Positions 36,687-47,514 of a stretch of DNA of 64,000 nt are shown piece after piece; within the stretch, counting starts at the first letter, position 1; each line of letters starts with the position of its first letter. Where the stretch lies: the NCBI GenBank assembly GCA_963778945.1, contig CAVZWL010000013.1:62001-126000 (forward strand), read 5' to 3'. The notes beneath the pieces are model-generated. The model was not told the origin of the DNA. It saw only the letters and a program-made list of their open reading frames with translations, and ran no database searches. A program made the translations under genes and the position numbers. Source of the DNA: Fen-1254 sp963778945 (lineage in GTDB: Bacteria; Bacteroidota; Ignavibacteria; UBA10030).

Positions 36687-38015
36687 ATGAATAGAGAAGA
36701 CTTGGGGGAAAAAAGAATAAATATCTTACTTGGGCAATTGGGCAGAGGAGGAGACTGCCTTTACGCGACAGCGGTAGCTCGCCAGATTAAGCAAGATTAC
36801 CCTGCTTGTCATTTGACTTGGGCAATTAGTTCTAAATTTCGTTCCATCATCGATGGAAACCCTTTTGTCGATGAAATATGGGAAATATCACAAGATGACA
36901 ATAAAAATGATCTTGATGTATGGAACTCGTTTAAAGAAGAAGTCGAAAAGAGAAGAAATCGCGGTGAATATGACGAGATTTTTTTAACACAAGTTCATCC
37001 TGGAAATTTCCATAATTACGACGGAACGAGCCGTTCATCCTTATTTAGAGGCTATCCCAAACCAATCACTGTACCGATAGAACCAATCGTGAGATTATCT
37101 GATACAGAAATTAATAATGTAAAGAACTTTATTATAACCAATAAGCTTTCAGGTAATGACGCTTTAATTCTTTTTGAATGTAATTCAACGAGCGGCCAAT
37201 CTTTTGTTACAATTGACTTTGCGATAAAGACAGCTTTGAATGTTTTGCAGAGGTACAATACAGCAAGGATTGTGTTAACGTCGAACAAGAAAATTACAAC
37301 TACAAATGCTGGTATTATCGATGGGAGCGTACTGAGCTTCAAAGAAAATGCTGAATTGATAAAGTATTGTTCACTTTTTGTTGGTTGTTCAAGCGGAGTA
37401 TCATGGCTCGCTACATCGGATTGGTCAAAAAGTATACATAAAATTCAACTCTTAGATGCTAAAACTCATATGTTCGCATCTATGTTTCACGATGCTCTAT
37501 ACTTTGGATTACGAACGGACCAGATTCTAGAGATGCAAAATTGTTCTTCGGATCAGCTTGCAGATTGCATCCTTTTATGTCTTCAAGACGGGTTTGCACA
37601 AGCTAAAATAAAATATCACGTTGAAATACCGATTAAATATGACTTTTACTTTCAACAACTTTATTCTGAATTGTTCTCAAAGGGCAAGATATCAGATGCG
37701 GTCAAATCATTAGACGCAGTATTCGAAAGATTTCGCGATAATAAAAAGAGCATCGCAGAGTTAGATCAGATAATGAGAAAAATAGTTTTCCCCTATTTGA
37801 ACATTATATGGGACAATATAGACGAAAGAGAAAAGGAAATAATTTCTCAAAGAATTAATATTTATCGTACAGACAAGTTCAAAACTAAACGCTTTATTCA
37901 AAATTTAGCTCTCCTCATATTTAATTCTTTTTGGGGGGAGCATACTTCTATTGCAAGAATATTTTTTAGAGGACTTCTTATGAGATGTATTGGCACAGAG
38001 AAAGTCGCATCATGA
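36687..38015 (+). CDS. Glycosyltransferase family 9-like (heptosyltransferase fold)
   Basis: This protein has about 442 residues from ATG 36687 (a TTG at 36675 is also in frame). The N-terminus ILLGQLGRGGDCLYATAVARQIK is the GT9 signature, in which G-G-D lies in the donor/acceptor cleft. WAISSKFRSIIDGNPFVDEI follows as in heptosyltransferases. The C-terminal half has LFVGCSSGVSWLATSD near residue 240, the counterpart of the conserved GNDTGxxHLA loop. An additional C-terminal region (from about residue 310) of helices matches no recognised domain. It overlaps the next gene by 4 bp. It probably adds a sugar to the surface glycan. Confidence 0.8.
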   Translation: MNREDLGEKRINILLGQLGRGGDCLYATAVARQIKQDYPACHLTWAISSKFRSIIDGNPFVDEIWEISQDDNKNDLDVWNSFKEEVEKRRNRGEYDEIFLTQVHPGNFHNYDGTSRSSLFRGYPKPITVPIEPIVRLSDTEINNVKNFIITNKLSGNDALILFECNSTSGQSFVTIDFAIKTALNVLQRYNTARIVLTSNKKITTTNAGIIDGSVLSFKENAELIKYCSLFVGCSSGVSWLATSDWSKSIHKIQLLDAKTHMFASMFHDALYFGLRTDQILEMQNCSSDQLADCILLCLQDGFAQAKIKYHVEIPIKYDFYFQQLYSELFSKGKISDAVKSLDAVFERFRDNKKSIAELDQIMRKIVFPYLNIIWDNIDEREKEIISQRINIYRTDKFKTKRFIQNLALLIFNSFWGEHTSIARIFFRGLLMRCIGTEKVAS

Positions 38016-39034
38016 ATATTTGCGTCATCATCGTAACTTATGGCAACAGATTCCATCTTCTAGACCGTGTCATTCAGTCGCTCCCTGTTGACAGAGTATT
38101 AAATATTATTGTTGTCGATAATAATTCACATTATGAAAGCAGGGAGCAACTGCGTATCAAGGAAAAGGAATTAAATGGAATACTGGAGGTTCTTTATCTA
38201 CCGGAGAACCTCGGATCTGCTGGCGGTTATAAGTCCGGTTTGGAAAAAGCACGAAAGCATAAAGAGTGTGAGTTTATATGGTTACTTGATGACGATAATG
38301 TTCCGACCCCGCACGCATTGGATGCATTGATTGATTTTTGGAAATCCTTTAATATGTCTAACAAGAACGAGCGATTATGTCTTCTGTCTTACCGAGAATC
38401 AAGCCCGATGTTCAAAGAACTTGCACGTAGAGATTCATTATCAATTGAACCCATTCTCGGCACGCGAAACGCTTTTCTAGGTCTTAATTTCCTACATCCG
38501 TTCACAACGAGAAGGAATGCTGAATTATTCAGACCGGAAATTAAGGAACATAGAATTAATCTGGAAAAAAGGTACGGCAAGATTCCTATCGCTACTTATG
38601 GCGGTATGTTTTTTAGTAAATTAATTCTCGATACAATTGGATATCCTGATGAAAGATTATTTCTCTATTGTGATGACTACGAGTTTTCTCATCGTATCAT
38701 TCAACATTATGGTGAAATCATCTTATTGCTTGACAGCCAAATAAATGACATTGATATTACAGAAAATAAGGGAATGGCTGTAAATGAACAAAACTTGTTT
38801 CGATTGTATTACACAAATCGAAACTACGTATATTTTCAAAAAAACCTTTCTGACAATCGGTTGATTTTTACAGCGAATTATTTGATTTATTATTTTTATC
38901 TAAAATTAAGAGGGAAAATTAGCATTCTATTCAATAACGCAAATACTCCTAAATATTCTGTTTGGATAAATGCTATCTGTGACGGTTTCAATGAACGATT
39001 AAATAAACGAGAAGACAGGGTAAAGAGTGATTAA
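38012..39034 (+). CDS. Family 2 glycosyltransferase
   Basis: This GT-A enzyme of about 340 residues starts at the ATG at 38012 that overlaps the previous stop (ATGA). MNICVIIVTYGNRFHLL and IIVVDNNSHYESREQL form the donor site. NLGSAGGYKSGLEKA (about residue 70) and FIWLLDDDNVPTPHAL (about residue 90) carry the DDD metal motif. YGGMFFSKLILD and CDDYEFSHRI lie in the acceptor part, as in rhamnosyl- and galactofuranosyl-type transferases. It likely extends the surface glycan with one residue. The sugar is unknown. Confidence 0.87.
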   Translation: MNICVIIVTYGNRFHLLDRVIQSLPVDRVLNIIVVDNNSHYESREQLRIKEKELNGILEVLYLPENLGSAGGYKSGLEKARKHKECEFIWLLDDDNVPTPHALDALIDFWKSFNMSNKNERLCLLSYRESSPMFKELARRDSLSIEPILGTRNAFLGLNFLHPFTTRRNAELFRPEIKEHRINLEKRYGKIPIATYGGMFFSKLILDTIGYPDERLFLYCDDYEFSHRIIQHYGEIILLLDSQINDIDITENKGMAVNEQNLFRLYYTNRNYVYFQKNLSDNRLIFTANYLIYYFYLKLRGKISILFNNANTPKYSVWINAICDGFNERLNKREDRVKSD

Positions 39035-39150
39035 AATGTAAAAAGTTTTATGACTATGCATTCACTGGGCATAGATAATGGCGTGGATAGACACTGAAGC
39101 CGGCTCGCTATTGTACCATAGACATTTACGTTTATATATTTTTTCGCACA

Positions 39151-40077
39151 ATGAACCAACAATCATTTGCCACACCTATTTTATTTATGATCTTTAATCG
39201 CCCCGATACGACAGCACGCGTATTCGAACAAATTCGGGCCATCAAGCCGGCCCGATTATTTGTATCGGCAGACGGACCGCGCCCGCAAAAAGGAGGTGAA
39301 ACCGAGCGATGTGAGCGGACACGAGCCATTATCAAGCAAGTTGACTGGAATTGTGAACTGCAAACTCGTTTTTCAGAAACCAACCTTGGTTGTAAAATGG
39401 GAGTGAGTTCTGCAATTACGTGGTTTTTCGATCATGTCGATGAAGGGATTATTCTTGAGGACGATTGCTGCCCGGATATATCTTTCTTTCATTTCTGTGA
39501 AACTCTTCTTGAACGTTATAGAAATGATAAACGTATCATGCATATTAACGGAATAAATTTTCAAGATGGTCAAACCCGCGGCAACGGGGCATTTTATTTC
39601 TCCATCCTAAGCAATGTTTGGGGATGGGCTACTTGGAAGCGGGCGTGGGATTTGTACGATGTCGATGTCCGGTCTTTTCCTGCAATAAAAGAAATGAACT
39701 TGATCATGTCGCTTTTTCCCGAGTTTTCCATGCAGCGATTTTGGCTTAGAAAATTCGAGAGCGCATATCAAAATGGGGTCAATACCTGGGATATACAATG
39801 GCAATATGCCATGTCCACGAACAACGGCTTAGCGATTGTTCCGAATAAAAACCTCGTTTCCAATATCGGCTTTTCAGCGGATGCCACGCATACCATGGAT
39901 GGCTTTGACTCCCTTGCCAATCGACCGACAGAACGTATCAATACTATTACGCCGCCCGCGTTTGTCATACCTGATGCCGTTGCAGACTCATATGCTTTTC
40001 ATAGATATATGAGTCCTCATAAATTTAGAAAATTATTAACGATGTTCCGCCGAATAATTCCTGCTAAAAAATCATGA
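39151..40077 (+). CDS. Glycosyltransferase, HlpA/GNT-I-like group of GT-A enzymes
   Basis: This 308-residue protein begins PILFMIFNRPDTTARVFEQI, continues LFVSADGPRPQKGGE and has GIILEDDCCPDISFFHFCE near residue 110 with the EDD metal motif. NVWGWATWKRAWDLYD near residue 155 is diagnostic of the group usually annotated as nucleotide-diphospho-sugar transferase or hemolytic protein HlpA-like. The gene stands 116 bp after the GT2 gene and 3 bp before a methyltransferase gene. It most likely transfers a sugar in the local glycan pathway. The HlpA label comes from old homology and does not imply haemolysis. Confidence 0.8.
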   Translation: MNQQSFATPILFMIFNRPDTTARVFEQIRAIKPARLFVSADGPRPQKGGETERCERTRAIIKQVDWNCELQTRFSETNLGCKMGVSSAITWFFDHVDEGIILEDDCCPDISFFHFCETLLERYRNDKRIMHINGINFQDGQTRGNGAFYFSILSNVWGWATWKRAWDLYDVDVRSFPAIKEMNLIMSLFPEFSMQRFWLRKFESAYQNGVNTWDIQWQYAMSTNNGLAIVPNKNLVSNIGFSADATHTMDGFDSLANRPTERINTITPPAFVIPDAVADSYAFHRYMSPHKFRKLLTMFRRIIPAKKS

Positions 40078-40080
40078 CCA

Positions 40081-40920
40081 TTGACGTACCTGCTGGATTG
40101 GAAGGATTTGCCTTTGCTTTGTAAGATTTGCGGTCAAACAACATCTAAAATATTTCGTAGGACCATTCTCGCCCATTACGAAGTTCAATACTATCAGTGT
40201 CCGACCTGCGGGTTTATTCAAACGGAAGAGCCGTATTGGCTGCAAGAAGCTTATAAGCATTCTTTGAACATGGAAGATACGGGAATCGTTCAGAGAAACA
40301 TCCTTTTCGCAAAACGGACAAGTGCCGTCCTTTTCTTCCTTTTTGATAATAAGGGAACATTTGTTGATTGGGGCGGCGGAACCGGTTTGTTCGTACGCCT
40401 CATGCGTGATCAGGGATTTAATTTTTTTTGGAATGATCCCTATACAGAAAATATCTTCGCGCGCGGCTTTGAATACAACAGGACCAAACATGATTCCATT
40501 GATGTCCTGACAGCTTTCGAATGTTTTGAACATTTTATTAATCCTCTGAGTGAAATTGAGAAGCTGCTCTCCATGTCCCGTTCTATTCTCTTTTCAACCG
40601 TTACTTTTTCCAAGGGAACTCCGGACCCGGAACACTGGGATTACTATTCGTTTTCTCATGGACAACATATCTCGTTTTATTCGACAGCTTCACTCCGGTA
40701 CATTGCCCGCAAATTCGGCCTGAATCTTTACACTAATCATAAGAGTTTTCATCTGTTAACAGCGAAACGTTTCAACCCTATTGTATATAATGGATTATTG
40801 AAACTCTCCCAACTCGGCATTTCTCCAATTGTTGGTATGTTGATGGGAAGTAAAATGAAACAAGACGAATTGTTTGCCCAACAAAAAAGGAGTTCTGCTC
40901 ACGACACTCTTCATTCGTAA
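40081..40920 (+). CDS. SAM-dependent methyltransferase with zinc-finger-like N-terminus
   Basis: This 279-residue protein begins at a TTG at 40081, directly after the preceding stop. A CKICG...CPTCG pair (about residues 14-44) suggests a zinc site. FVDWGGGTGLFVRLM near residue 95 is the SAM glycine motif. DVLTAFECFEHFINP near residue 138 is motif post-II, and the HWDYYSFSHGQHISFYS segment lies in the C-terminal part. It resembles Methyltransf_23-type enzymes next to sugar-processing clusters. It probably methylates a glycan or lipid-linked sugar. The substrate cannot be told. Confidence 0.82.
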   Translation: MTYLLDWKDLPLLCKICGQTTSKIFRRTILAHYEVQYYQCPTCGFIQTEEPYWLQEAYKHSLNMEDTGIVQRNILFAKRTSAVLFFLFDNKGTFVDWGGGTGLFVRLMRDQGFNFFWNDPYTENIFARGFEYNRTKHDSIDVLTAFECFEHFINPLSEIEKLLSMSRSILFSTVTFSKGTPDPEHWDYYSFSHGQHISFYSTASLRYIARKFGLNLYTNHKSFHLLTAKRFNPIVYNGLLKLSQLGISPIVGMLMGSKMKQDELFAQQKRSSAHDTLHS

Positions 40921-40982
40921 ATCATCATAGTTATAACGATGCATCCGGAAAATGAAAACGACGAACCATTCTTATCAAGGCC

Positions 40983-42177
40983 ATGAGAGAAGGTATTCTA
41001 TTGTCTAAGTTTGCAGCGGCAATGAAGAAATATTTGTTACGATGGATTCAAATACAAAGGATTGCTCGATTCTTCGTGTTTGATTCCCTCCTCCATTTTC
41101 GAAAGGCGCACACAGCGCCGCAATCGCTTCTTGTTGTCCAGGTTCAGGGTATCGGTGATTATATCTTGTTCCGTAATTTTTTGGAAGCATTAAAGACATC
41201 CAAACGATATGAGGGCTATTCGATAACTCTTTGCGGAAACGAATCATATAAAGATATTGCACTGGCTTTCGATTCGCGAACAGTATCAGATTTTATCTGG
41301 GTCAAAAATAATTCATTGAAGCGTCATCTTTTTTACAGGTCCGTTCTCCTTACAAAGATCCGGAAAAAAGGATTTGAAGTCGTGCTTAATCCGGTTTATT
41401 CGCGCGATTCAATACTTGAAGATTCGATCGTACGTGCCGCCGGTGCACACGAAGCGATAGGATGCAGAGGGGATTATCATCCACGCCAAACGATGGGAGC
41501 GAAAGATTTTCAATAAGTATTATTCGGAACTTATAGATATTTCTCAATCTGCTGTTTTTGAGTTCTATAAGAACAAAGAATACATCGAAAAACTTTTGGA
41601 CGAGAATATCTCTATCCGTAAGCCTTCATTGCCCCTTCTGATACTTCGGCAAAATACTCCTCAATATGCGGTTCTATGCCCGGGGGCACTTCTGCCCAAA
41701 AGGCGATGGCAAATGAAGAATTTTCTCCGGCTCATTGACTACCTGCATTCTCAATATGGATTGTTCAGTTTTCTTGTCGGCGATATTCATGATCTCCCTT
41801 CTCAAAAGGAACGAGCAATCCATCACTGAACGAGCCGTACGTAACAAATATGATAGGCAAATCAGACTTGAAAGCAGACCATCTCCCTGATACAGGGGTC
41901 GCAGCTCGTTGTGTCCAACGATACCGGTACTGCTCACATCGGCGCTGCTGCAGATATCCCTGTTGTGGTTATTTCAAACGGGAATCATTTTGGCAGGTTT
42001 ACTGAATATCCCAAAGAAATACATCCGGCCGTCTTTTATGCATACCCGCCTGGAATTGCGGACTCCCGTCTTTCGTTTGATGAACTTGCTGCAAAATTTG
42101 AAAACGGTTCGAGTTTCAATATCCAAACAATTTCAGTAGACACAGTAAAACGGCTGGTGGACAAAGCCTTAAAATAG
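40983..42177 (+). CDS. Glycosyltransferase family 9 (heptosyltransferase-like), several frameshifts
   Basis: The locus reads as one GT9 gene of about 398 codons spread over several frames. The first segment to about 41470 has LLVVQVQGIGDYILFRNFLEAL, the G-D donor motif. A second segment to about 41820 contains YAVLCPGALLPKRRWQ, the conserved PGA...R.W/P loop of GT9 enzymes. A third from about 41900 has SNDTGTAHIGAAADIP and the GRFTEYP end. The frame breaks near 41470, 41830 and 41900. The parts appear in the right order with the right spacing, so errors in the consensus are more likely than decay. It ends convergently against the minus-strand glycosyltransferases. Confidence 0.75.
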
Positions 42178-42324
42178 CATGCTTTGGTACCGATGTTCTC
42201 GATGCTTTGATCAAAGTTTGAATGAATGCATTGCAAGGAGTTTGAACCGTACGCACACCGTTTCAAATTAATAAACGGAGAAAATCTTTAGAGAGAACGA
42301 TCGTTCGAAGATTGTTGCAGCGTT

Positions 42325-43593
42325 TCAACCTGCCGTTATGTCATCCAAGATTTTTGCCAATCCCTGAGCAATTATTTTACGTTCAAATTGTGCGGCTGCC
42401 TCCGGATCTGGCTTCATCGATTGTACTTGTTGAAAAATATCGGTTCCCTGAATATTGATACGGAAAAAGTTTCCCTGCATGTGCCTTTTACAATATCGTT
42501 TCAATCTCTTCATTATCATCGCCGAATCCGATAATGCGATTGCCGGCACGGAGATACTCAAACAGTTTTCCCGGAACATGGCGCTTTTCCGTAGCACAAA
42601 ACAATAAATAATCTGCAGCTTCCATTTCCTCAAGCACCTGCGGCAGCGGTAAAAAGCCCATATAGCTGGTATACGGCTGCAAGCCGGCATTTTCAATCGA
42701 TTGACGGATTCCGCTGCTCACCGTTCCTACAAATCGCAGACGAAGTGGACGCCCCCGGTCAATTTCAGATCTAATATTTTTCCAGAGCGACAGAGGGTTT
42801 TGATAGTTGTACAGATTGCCGGCATGGAGAAGAATCTCTTCATCCGCTTTTTTTGCAGTCTTGTTTTTTGGAAATAGTTCTTCGCTGTATCCCCAATAAA
42901 GAATATCGGATTTTTCAGCAATATGCGGATATTTCTGCATATAGACCGATCGCATATCACCTGTGACAAAGACCAAACGGCGCGCCGATTCCATCATCGA
43001 ACGTTCCCAATGCGTATCCAATGCAAGCGCCCATTTGGTGCGCTGGTATCCCCGGTAATATGCTATGTCCACCCATGGATCGATAAAAACAGCCACGTGA
43101 GGCAAACCGAAACGATTCGCATAATTTCTTCCCGATCAAATGAGAACTATGCGGCGGTCCGATCGTAACAATCGCTTCCGGTTTTTCTTCATGGATGAAT
43201 GCCGTCTCCCCCGCGCAGTGCATGGCCATACCAGCCGATTCGTGCATCGGGAATAAAAAGGTTTAATCGCACCCATACCGCCAATCGATGGCGCCAGCCC
43301 GTATCGGTATGGGAAAACATCTCCGAGCCGATTAATGGCTCATCTTGTTTTTTTCCGATAAACCTTTTATACCATGCAAAAGGATCATGCGCCTTTGTGC
43401 GAAAAACCTTTAAATCCGGTGCAACATATGCACGCAGACTTTCATCCGAAAATGAAAAAGAATCTTTTTCAACCGTCAATACTTCCGGCTGCCACCCGAA
43501 TTCCGGAAGATGGCGCATAACAAACAACGGCCAATGAAGCGTATTCTTACCTGACGGCGGCCAATAATAGGATATAAAAAGAACTTTCTTCAT
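42325..43593 (-). CDS. Glycosyltransferase family 4, several frameshifts
   Basis: This is a GT-B enzyme of about 420 codons. The start at 43593 (MKKVLFISYYWPPSGK) overlaps the preceding gene's stop (ATGA). The segment to about 43210 holds the N-terminal Rossmann domain. Reading continues in other frames through EAIVTIGPPHSSHLIG and DPWVDIAYYRGY. The C-terminal domain has EEILLHAGNLYN, PLPQVLEEMEAADYLL and KLFEYLRAGNRIIGFG, where KxFEYL is the GT4 donor-binding signature. The last break is near 42490 and a short tail ends at 42325. The opening PPxGG-like motif and VFVTGDM resemble sugar transferases for capsule and LPS. Broken reading is probably technical. Confidence 0.75.
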
Positions 43594-44756
43594 TCCGTTC
43601 CCCATTTCCAAGAATCAATGTTCACGATTCTCTCGACAATGTTTCTATTGCTTGCTACCAGAGACTCCCATGAATATTTCACTTTTTCCTTTTTTACTCC
43701 CTCGATAAAAGAAGCTTCCCTTTTTTCGCGGTAAAAGGCTGCTATCGAGCCGGCAAGTGCTTCAGGCGATTCGGGAGGCACCACAAATCCGGAAATACCG
43801 TTCGCAACAGTTTCTGCCAACCCGCCGACATTCGTAACAATGACCGGCTTATTAAAATTATATGCAATTTGAACGATACCGCTTTGGGTTGCAGAACGAT
43901 ATGGAAGCACAACGCAATCGGCTGCAGAAAATATATACTGGAACACGATCATTGGGAATATATTCCGACATAAAATGCACACAGTTGGTCAGTACCGTTT
44001 TATTTCTACGATAGTCGCGATAATGCTGTTCATCATCATAAAACTCTCCCGCCACCAGCAAATGGATGTCCATTGATTTTCTGACTATGTTCATCGCTTC
44101 AAGCAAGAGATCCAAGCCTTTATATTTTCGGATATATCCAAAAAAGAGGATGATGCGGTCGTTGTTCTTTAAATCCAAGGATTTTTCGTGCTTCATTCTT
44201 CGAGATCGAAGCGCCGAAATTTTCGTAGACCGGATGCGCGACCCGCTTATAAAAGGGATTCTTGACAAAGGATAATAAATCTCTTTCCACGGATTCGGAT
44301 TGAACAATGTATCCGTCGACAATGTGAAAAGCATATTTTGTAAATATTGAATCTCCCGGACGGTGTTCATGCGGCAGCACATTATCGCAAAGAGCAATCA
44401 CTTTTGTTTTTTTTCTCCATTTGATCAACCGGCAAATTGTTCCGAAGCAAGGTCCGAAGAACGGAAGCCAATATTTAAAAACAACGACATCATAGTTCCG
44501 CTTCCGTAATTTCCACCCGGTGAAGGATCCAGTTGACCGGATTTATTGAGTCCATCATCGATTCCGTTTGCACAACAATTCCCGGATCGCCGTTCTCTTT
44601 TTGAGTTTTTCCGGGAAAAAGGAATACTGGATACTGGCGCGTAAATGTTACAATATCTACCCGGTGATTCTTTTTTAAATGACCGGCGAGCAGCGCAATG
44701 TAATGAGCAATGCCGCCGCGCCAGGGATATGCCGTGCCGAGAACAAGAATGTTCAT
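43590..44756 (-). CDS. Glycosyltransferase family 4, several frameshifts
   Basis: This is a GT-B enzyme of about 389 codons, first reading MNILVLGTAYPWRGGIAHYI (GGI...H: acceptor-side motif of GT4). Later frames carry VIALCDNVLPHEHRPGD, then NNDRIILFFGYIRKYKGLDLLLEA, the conserved GR/KxKG donor loop, and YIFSAADCVVLPYRSATQSGI with the E/Q-S-G-I motif, followed by PVIVTNVGGLAETV. Frame changes are near 44500, 44125 and 43950. It overlaps the neighbouring genes by 4 bp on each side, so the three minus-strand transferases are one unit. Confidence 0.75.
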
Positions 44757-45821
44757 TTTTTCGGAAGCAATCGCTTAACGGTTTCGAGAACCCGTTCCGG
44801 TTTTAAATACTGCATGCAATTATTCGGACAAGTCGGTGAAAAATAACAGGTGCAGTCATATTCAGGTTCCAATATTTCGCCCAACCCATACAGTTCGAAC
44901 TCGTTTTTATTAAAAATATTGTTAAAAAGAATAATTTTTTTATTCAAGCCAATTGCCAGGTGCATCGCCATACTGACAGCTGTCACCACCAGATCGCAGC
45001 GATTCATCAGGTTGATAAACCCGTTCAGCGAATAATGTCCGAAATATTTCGCTTTCGATTTATTCTGCCAGACGTAGATTTTTCTCGTGTTCCTGTTCTC
45101 CGCCCAGAAGCACCACTTCATAACCGTTTTTCTTCAGCGATGCAGCAAGTTTAACCCAGTATGCTTCCGGCCAGAGCCGCGAGGTCCATCGACCGCCGCA
45201 TCCGGTGTTGAGACCCACCACTTTTTTCCCTTTTGCAAATTTCCATCGATTATCCTGCCAATCATTAAACGGCAGAATGTACCGTTCACCTGCAAAGGTA
45301 AATCCGGCCATAGCAAAAATTTCTTCCAGATAGCTTTTGGTATTCGCTTTATTGACATCGTCAAATAGCCCGGTTTCCCATTTTCGTGCCGGCTGCAGAA
45401 TCTAAAGGATGACAAAGGCCGTTGACAAGATCGTAGCCGAATTTCTTCTTTGCATGGATTTTATTCATCAACGCACAGGCTTCACGGTCTTTGTCCAGAT
45501 TGAATGCCAGAAAAAAAGGCGTTTCTGTCAATGCCATAACGGATTCTAAAATGAACGGAAGCTTTACATCGACTTCGGCAGGGAGTATTTCCGGTGTTCG
45601 CGTAAGCCACCATATTTTTGATTTCGGGATATTCCTTTTTCAATGCGATGCAGCAGCGGCGTTGTACGTATAACATCGCCAATCGCAGCAAGTTTGATAA
45701 CCAGGATGTTTTTTTCCGTCGCATCATAGTCCGGACAATTTTCACAATGCACACCTTTTGTTTTATGCGGCCGGCAGGGAACATCTCCTTTAAAAAAACG
45801 ACAATCATTCTTTACTTTCAT
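44753..45821 (-). CDS. ADP-heptose:LPS heptosyltransferase-like GT9 with Cys-rich N-terminus, several frameshifts
   Basis: This GT9 enzyme has about 356 codons. Its N-terminus carries CRFFKGDVPCRPHKTKG followed by HCENCPDYD, a Cys-rich stretch seen at the start of some heptosyltransferases. ILVIKLAAIGDVIRTTPLL, the GT9 donor signature, follows at once. Later frames give KKVVGLNTGCGGRWTSRLWP and YEVVLLGGEQEHEKN. The last has CDLVVTAVSMAMHLAIGLNK, the counterpart of the ND/TxxxHLA loop, and ends in a second Cys pair region (CTCYFSPTCPNNC). Frame breaks are near 45640, 45420 and 45080. Role: adding heptose or a similar sugar to an LPS core or glycolipid. Confidence 0.75.
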
Positions 45822-45884
45822 ACTTTCTCCATGAAATCCTGAAAAGAAGTCATTAATTATTGCTGAAATTACAAAAATGTGCCA

Positions 45885-47514
45885 TTATCGAATTGCCGGC
45901 ATACGATCTCCGGAACTTGAAAACCTGTACAAAACAGCCGGAGGATCTGCGGTATAGGTAAGCGGTATCAGCCAGCCCGGCGCATTCGAGGGATCCAGTA
46001 ATCTTTGAAATTGCGGACGCATGCTCGCTTCAAAGACGCCGAAATACAGATATTGTGCATGCGACTGCTGCAGGGATTGATAGAGTTCTTCCATCGATGA
46101 AATATTCGGGAAGACGGTCATCGACATTCCGAGATAGTAGGAGATATGCGGCTTTCGAGCTACGATAACCGTGGTATCGGAAACTGTGCCGACATTTCTA
46201 TGGAACCATTCCGAAATTGCCAGGACTTCTTTCGGGCCCGAATCAATGTTGGTTCTGTTAAACGATAATGCCTGAGATAAAGTCCAGACCGCCAGAACGA
46301 GGGTTATCCACATTGCAAAATTCGTCCGGACACCGGCACGAAAACTCTCCGTCTGCAGCACAGTCAATGCATGAAGTGCGATCGAAATATAAACCGGAAT
46401 CAAGAACAGCGAAAAACGTTCTCCGTAAAACACAAGAAGAAGGACACAGAAAAAAGAAACTCCGACAATCCAAAAGGCTGTTTCTTTTCTCGCCGGACGC
46501 CGTTTCCAGAGCACAAGCAGCCCGAGAACGACAAAGACACCTATATGCCACCCCAGCAGTTTTTCCATATCGTAGTAAAAATGTTCCAGTACATTATTTG
46601 CGACAGTCCGGAAAAATAATCCAGGGTCGGTAAAAGCGACCTGGGCAAGCGAGGTATACCGAACGGAGTTAGAAAACCAAAACTGATCCCAGCCAATACG
46701 ATTCTTCGCAAACATTTCATAGGCAATGTTGAGATAATTTCTATTATAAAAAAAACTCCCTTTTTTGATAAAACAATAGAATCCCCAAGGAGCAATACAA
46801 AGGAAAAAGACTGCAAAAAACCCGGCTACTAGTGTACAAACGCCGGCGCATGCTGCTTTGAAACGGATTCACAACCAGGAAGACGACTGGTATTGCGAGC
46901 AGCATAAAAATACCGTTGTACCGCGTCATGTATGCAAGTGCGGCAAAAAAGGCAGAACAGACGATTTCCCGCAGCGACGGATTTTCATTTTTAAAAAGAA
47001 AATAAATAGATGCCATCAATAATGCATTGAAGAACATATCAGTTCCGGCGGTATACGAATATTGGATGAAGATGGAATTTACAGCAACAAGAAGAACGCC
47101 TGCAAATACAATATCGGGCGGGGCGAAAGTCTTCCATGTATAAAACAAAAGGACAAGAAAGCAGCCGGCAGAAATGACGGAAATGCAAACACCGCTGTGA
47201 AAAAAATCTTTCGTGAATCCTCCAAGGAGACCCAGAATCGCAGGATACATCGGCCCGCGAAAATCTTCGATCGATACAATGCCGCGAAGAAGCGATTTGG
47301 CTTCAGGTATATACGACCAATAAAAATCCGTTTCAACATTGTAATCCCCCACAACGTGGTAGACCCAGGCACTCCATGAAAGCAGCGTACAATAGATACC
47401 GGCGATGATGAATCCTAAATATTTGAATTGCAGAAAATTAGGAGGAAGAGGGATAAACTGGGCAGGCGAAGGATTTTGGCGTTGAGAAGAACGCGCCGCA
47501 ACAGACTTCGGCAT
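45885..47514 (-). CDS. Membrane glycosyltransferase of the PMT/ArnT-like superfamily, one frameshift
   Basis: This is a GT-C-type integral membrane protein of about 543 codons. The N-terminal half to about 46850 has about eight hydrophobic helices and a first periplasmic loop with YNVETDFYWSYIPEAK and DFRGPMYPAILG, the place of the catalytic acid in PMT-like enzymes. After the break near 46850 the second frame has further helices and a soluble C-terminal domain to 45885. It starts at 47514, directly after the stop of a DPM1-like gene, and so probably uses the polyprenyl-phosphate sugar made by that enzyme to glycosylate a periplasmic acceptor (lipid A, glycan or protein). Confidence 0.8.

Noticed and set aside
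39151..40077. Haemolysin-like function for the HlpA-type protein
   Set aside because: The sequence carries an EDD metal motif and GT-A fold features; the haemolysin label comes from old annotation transfer.
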